This document shows, one piece after another, positions 38,476-40,291 of a DNA stretch of 40,291 nucleotides (the stretch's first letter is position 1; the number at the start of each line of letters is the position of its first letter). The stretch is from an uncultured Tenacibaculum sp. (GTDB taxonomy: Bacteria > Bacteroidota > Bacteroidia > Flavobacteriales > Flavobacteriaceae): positions 1 through 40,291 of the forward strand of contig CANLMR010000014.1 of assembly GCA_947492185.1 (NCBI GenBank). The letters run 5' to 3'. Made by a program: the position numbers and the translations under genes. Below the pieces are notes generated by a model. The model was not told where the DNA came from. It did no database searches and was given only the letters and a program-made list of their open reading frames with translations.

Positions 38476-38927
38476 AAATAGTAAGATTACCAAAATTAAA
38501 GTTTAGTGATGAAATTGAAAACTTACCTTTTAAGGTTACAGAAGATTCGATTAGTGTAAAATACATACCTGACGGAGTTCAAGCTGGTTTTCCCTCACCT
38601 GCAGAAGATTTCAAAGAAGAAAAACTATCATTAGATAAGCGATACTTAACAAATCCTGATGCCACATATATTGTTAAAGTAAAAGGAAACTCTATGTTTC
38701 CTACATTATCTGTTGGTGATTTGTTGATTGTAAAATCAGATGTTACTATGACAGATAATGATGTTGTAATTGTATCTGTAAATAATACTGATTTTACAGT
38801 TAAAAGATTTGATAAAATAAATAGTAAATTACTTGCTGATAATCCAGACTATAAAAGTGTTAATGTTTTAGAAGATGATACTGTTATTTGTCTTGGAGTA
38901 GTTAAACATTTAATTAGAGATATATAA
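38472..38927 (+). CDS. umuD: UmuD-like S24 protease, pol V accessory subunit
   Basis: Self-cleaving LexA/UmuD-type serine peptidase that activates UmuC after RecA-stimulated cleavage. The 151-residue product shows the cleavage site Ala38-Gly39 followed by FPSPAEDF, the classic UmuD surrounding. The catalytic Ser74 is in KGNSMFP and Lys111 is in FTVKRFD. The length fits UmuD, and no DNA-binding helix-turn-helix precedes the cleavage site, which separates it from LexA. It sits between umuC and the SRAP gene with overlaps at both ends. Confidence 0.92.
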   Translation: MKIVRLPKLKFSDEIENLPFKVTEDSISVKYIPDGVQAGFPSPAEDFKEEKLSLDKRYLTNPDATYIVKVKGNSMFPTLSVGDLLIVKSDVTMTDNDVVIVSVNNTDFTVKRFDKINSKLLADNPDYKSVNVLEDDTVICLGVVKHLIRDI

Positions 38928-39661
38928 TGTGCTTACATTTCTCAAATACTAAAACAGCTAAAGAGAATGAAGATAGGTTTGATGCTTCATTTAATATACC
39001 AGAAGTGTATGAACCGTTTTATAAAAGATCTGGGTATGATATTAAATATAAAGATGGTCCCAAGCATATATATATAATAAGACAAAACAACTACGATTTT
39101 ATAGAACCTGCTTACTGGTCATTATTACCTGAATATTTCGATATTTCTAAAGTTAAAGAGTTTAAATACAATACATATAATGCTAAGGCTGATAAAATTT
39201 TAACAAATAGAAATAAAGCTGCAAATTTTATAAATGATCAAAGATGTATAATATTAGCTGATGGTGTATTTGAGCCTCACGATAGAGGAGATATAGGTTA
39301 TCCATGTTATATTAAACACGAAGATCATAGCTTATTTGCCTTAGCGGGTGTGTATTCAGAATTAGACGATGGTTTATTTACAGCTTCAGTAATAACAGTT
39401 GAAGCAAATCCTTTTTTTGCAGAAATACATAATAAAAAGAAAGAGGGTACATTTAGAATGCCATTGGTATTAGATCCAAATGATGAAATAAATTGGCTTT
39501 ATGATGATTTAATGAGAGGTGACATAGAAAATTTAATGTACAGCTTTACATCAAAGAAGTTCGTTTCTTATCCTGTAAAAAAAGAAAGTGGACAGCCTTT
39601 AGATTCTTTAGAAGGGATTCAACCACATGATTATCCAAAACAAAATAATCTTTTTAGTTAA
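38927..39661 (+). CDS. SRAP (HMCES/YedK-like) abasic-site protein
   Basis: SOS response-associated peptidase family protein, which forms a covalent cross-link to abasic sites in single-stranded DNA and protects them. Cys2 directly follows Met1 (MCLHF), as needed for the thiazolidine link after removal of Met1. The other key residues align as Asn85 (YNAKADK), Glu116 (ADGVFEPH) and His168 (AEIHNKKKEGTFRMPLVL). About six extra residues lie between the His and the RMP segment, compared with the usual IHDRMP. At 244 residues it has the usual size. Its start overlaps the umuD stop, making a third gene of one damage-tolerance operon. Confidence 0.88.
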   Translation: MCLHFSNTKTAKENEDRFDASFNIPEVYEPFYKRSGYDIKYKDGPKHIYIIRQNNYDFIEPAYWSLLPEYFDISKVKEFKYNTYNAKADKILTNRNKAANFINDQRCIILADGVFEPHDRGDIGYPCYIKHEDHSLFALAGVYSELDDGLFTASVITVEANPFFAEIHNKKKEGTFRMPLVLDPNDEINWLYDDLMRGDIENLMYSFTSKKFVSYPVKKESGQPLDSLEGIQPHDYPKQNNLFS

Positions 39662-39713
39662 ACTAAGGGTTTTGTCTACAAATTAGGTTAATCTTTTTAT
39701 TTAGATTTACAAA

Positions 39714-40127
39714 ATGAGAATTAGAGTATTACTTGTGGCAATATTTAGTAGTGAGATCAGTTTTGCTATCGATAAGAGTAAGGTTACAGTGCCTTTTATG
39801 GATAGTCCTCCCTTAACATTGATTGAAGGATTGTTTATTCTAATATCATTTATAATCATATCCTTTCTTTACATAATTCTTATAGAATACCTGGATAAAA
39901 ATGAGAAACAAGTTTTTAAGTTTTTAGATTTTCTTGAGAAATGTTGGGATAAATTATTTTATAGATTTAAAAGAAAATATTCACTAGAAATAGGTCATTC
40001 ATACCAAGTAAAAGGTGGTTATCAGTTTTTACTTATTTTAAGAAGACTTCATAAGTATCATGAATACAAGTATTCTTTTCCTAATCCAGATGATAATGAA
40101 GTTGTATTAATTACTAGGGTTAAGTGA
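39714..40127 (+). CDS. Membrane protein near attachment site, 137 aa
   Basis: Unrecognised. The N-terminus is a likely signal peptide (MRIRVLLVAIFSSEISFA, cleaved near Ala18). A strong hydrophobic segment follows (LTLIEGLFILISFIIISFLYIILI, about 36-60), then a basic, aromatic C-terminal part (KCWDKLFYRFKRKYSLEIGHSYQVKGGYQ) and a final strand pair. The last 75 residues would be cytoplasmic. TAGATTTA (39702-39709), one mismatch from TAnnTTTG, is four bases before the ATG, so it may be leaderless too. Terminal position beside the attachment site is typical of lysogen-expressed morons. Confidence 0.6.
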   Translation: MRIRVLLVAIFSSEISFAIDKSKVTVPFMDSPPLTLIEGLFILISFIIISFLYIILIEYLDKNEKQVFKFLDFLEKCWDKLFYRFKRKYSLEIGHSYQVKGGYQFLLILRRLHKYHEYKYSFPNPDDNEVVLITRVK

Positions 40128-40137
40128 TTTTTAACCC
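40117..40137 (+). terminator. Hairpin terminator at the prophage end
   Basis: GGGTTAA (40117-40123) pairs perfectly with TTAACCC (40131-40137) around a 7-base loop containing the stop codon (40125-40127). It is followed by GTGTCTTTT. It would end the SOS and membrane-protein transcript before the attachment site. The T-tract is interrupted, so moderate confidence. Confidence 0.55.
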
Positions 40138-40158
40138 GTGTCTTTTGCCGTGTCTTTT
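40135..40158 (+). repeat. Tandem direct repeats, possible integrase arm sites
   Basis: CCCGTGTCTTTT (40135-40146) and GCCGTGTCTTTT (40147-40158) are adjacent 12-base copies differing only at the first base. They lie about 90 bases inside the tRNA-His attachment core. Tandem short repeats at this place are typical of arm-type binding sites for tyrosine integrases. The integrase itself is not in the window. Confidence 0.55.
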
Positions 40159-40244
40159 TATAAAAAAAGTGTTATTTTTGAGTGAACACAAAATTATAAA
40201 ACATTGACAATTAGCGAATTAATTATTAATAAGAGAAGCTCACA

Positions 40245-40291
40245 GGATTGTGGTTCCGGAGGTCGCCGGTTCGAACCCGGTCTTTCACCCA
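40245..40291 (+). tRNA. 3' half of tRNA-His(GTG), right attachment site
   Basis: The sequence reads as the anticodon loop TTGTGGT (40248-40254; anticodon GTG at 40250-40252), then TCCGG, a short variable region, the T arm GCCGG-TTCGAAC-CCGGT, and the acceptor strand CTTTCAC followed by C, as in tRNA-His with C73. The 5' half is absent. Only GGA precedes the anticodon loop, and before that the sequence (AAGCTCACA) does not continue the tRNA. Integrases often use the tRNA 3' half as attB, leaving a full tRNA at one end and this fragment at the other. So this is the far attachment site, with the core at least 47 bases. The window ends here, so CCA encoding cannot be judged. Confidence 0.85.

Noticed and set aside
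38472..38927. Phage repressor (LexA or CI type)
   Set aside because: The cleavage site and Ser/Lys pair are present, but there is no N-terminal DNA-binding domain and it overlaps umuC, so UmuD is the better call.
1..40291. CRISPR array, insertion sequence or transposase
   Set aside because: No regularly spaced repeats and no transposase-like protein were seen on either strand.

Overview
The window is most of an AT-rich temperate phage genome, read as an integrated prophage of a Bacteroidetes host and most likely a flavobacterium. Three things point to that host. There are matches to the Bacteroidetes promoter box TAnnTTTG. Start codons sit in A-rich leaders with almost no Shine-Dalgarno sequence. 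Several families are typical of Bacteroidetes phages (DUF3127 single-strand binding protein, DUF4373 replication protein, DUF5675 lysis protein). No ribosomal RNA, insertion sequence or CRISPR array was seen. Integrase, excisionase and repressor genes are absent and presumably lie left of base 1.

Layout. Bases 1-1900 hold small early genes separated by inverted repeats. Bases 1900-6650 hold the recombination and replication module: a Rad52-like annealing protein (Sak type), a PD-(D/E)XK exonuclease, an SSB-like protein, an HNH protein, a DUF4373 initiator-like protein and a DnaB-type helicase. Bases 6630-12190 are an accessory stretch of mostly tiny genes. It also carries a membrane/coiled-coil/zinc-finger protein, a trypsin-like serine protease with its own terminator, a MazG-like pyrophosphohydrolase and a phage Dam methylase. 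Many junctions here share a TAG-containing motif just before the next ATG. Bases 12430-13005 carry a divergent pair, a small minus-strand gene and a lipoprotein, around a palindromic control region.

Bases 13258-37132 are the late module of a long-tailed, non-contractile (siphovirus-like) virion: small and large terminase, portal, Mu F-like head protein, scaffold, decoration protein, major capsid, four head-tail joining proteins, tail tube, tail assembly chaperone with a -1 frameshift product not visible as a simple ORF, TP901-type tape measure, distal tail protein, an SGNH-hydrolase fibre, a Tal-like hub, holin, DUF5675 lysin candidate, and a phosphoesterase with a likely N-terminal helix-turn-helix. 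Two extra genes, one antisense, sit between the chaperone and the tape measure.

The right end (37180-40291) carries an SOS-type cassette of umuC, umuD and an SRAP (HMCES/YedK-like) gene behind a TAnnTTTG promoter overlapped by an inverted repeat, then a small membrane protein, a terminator, tandem direct repeats and the 3' half of a tRNA-His(GTG) gene. The 5' half of the tRNA is missing, so this is read as the distal attachment site of a prophage integrated in tRNA-His, with the complete tRNA and the integrase expected to the left of the window.
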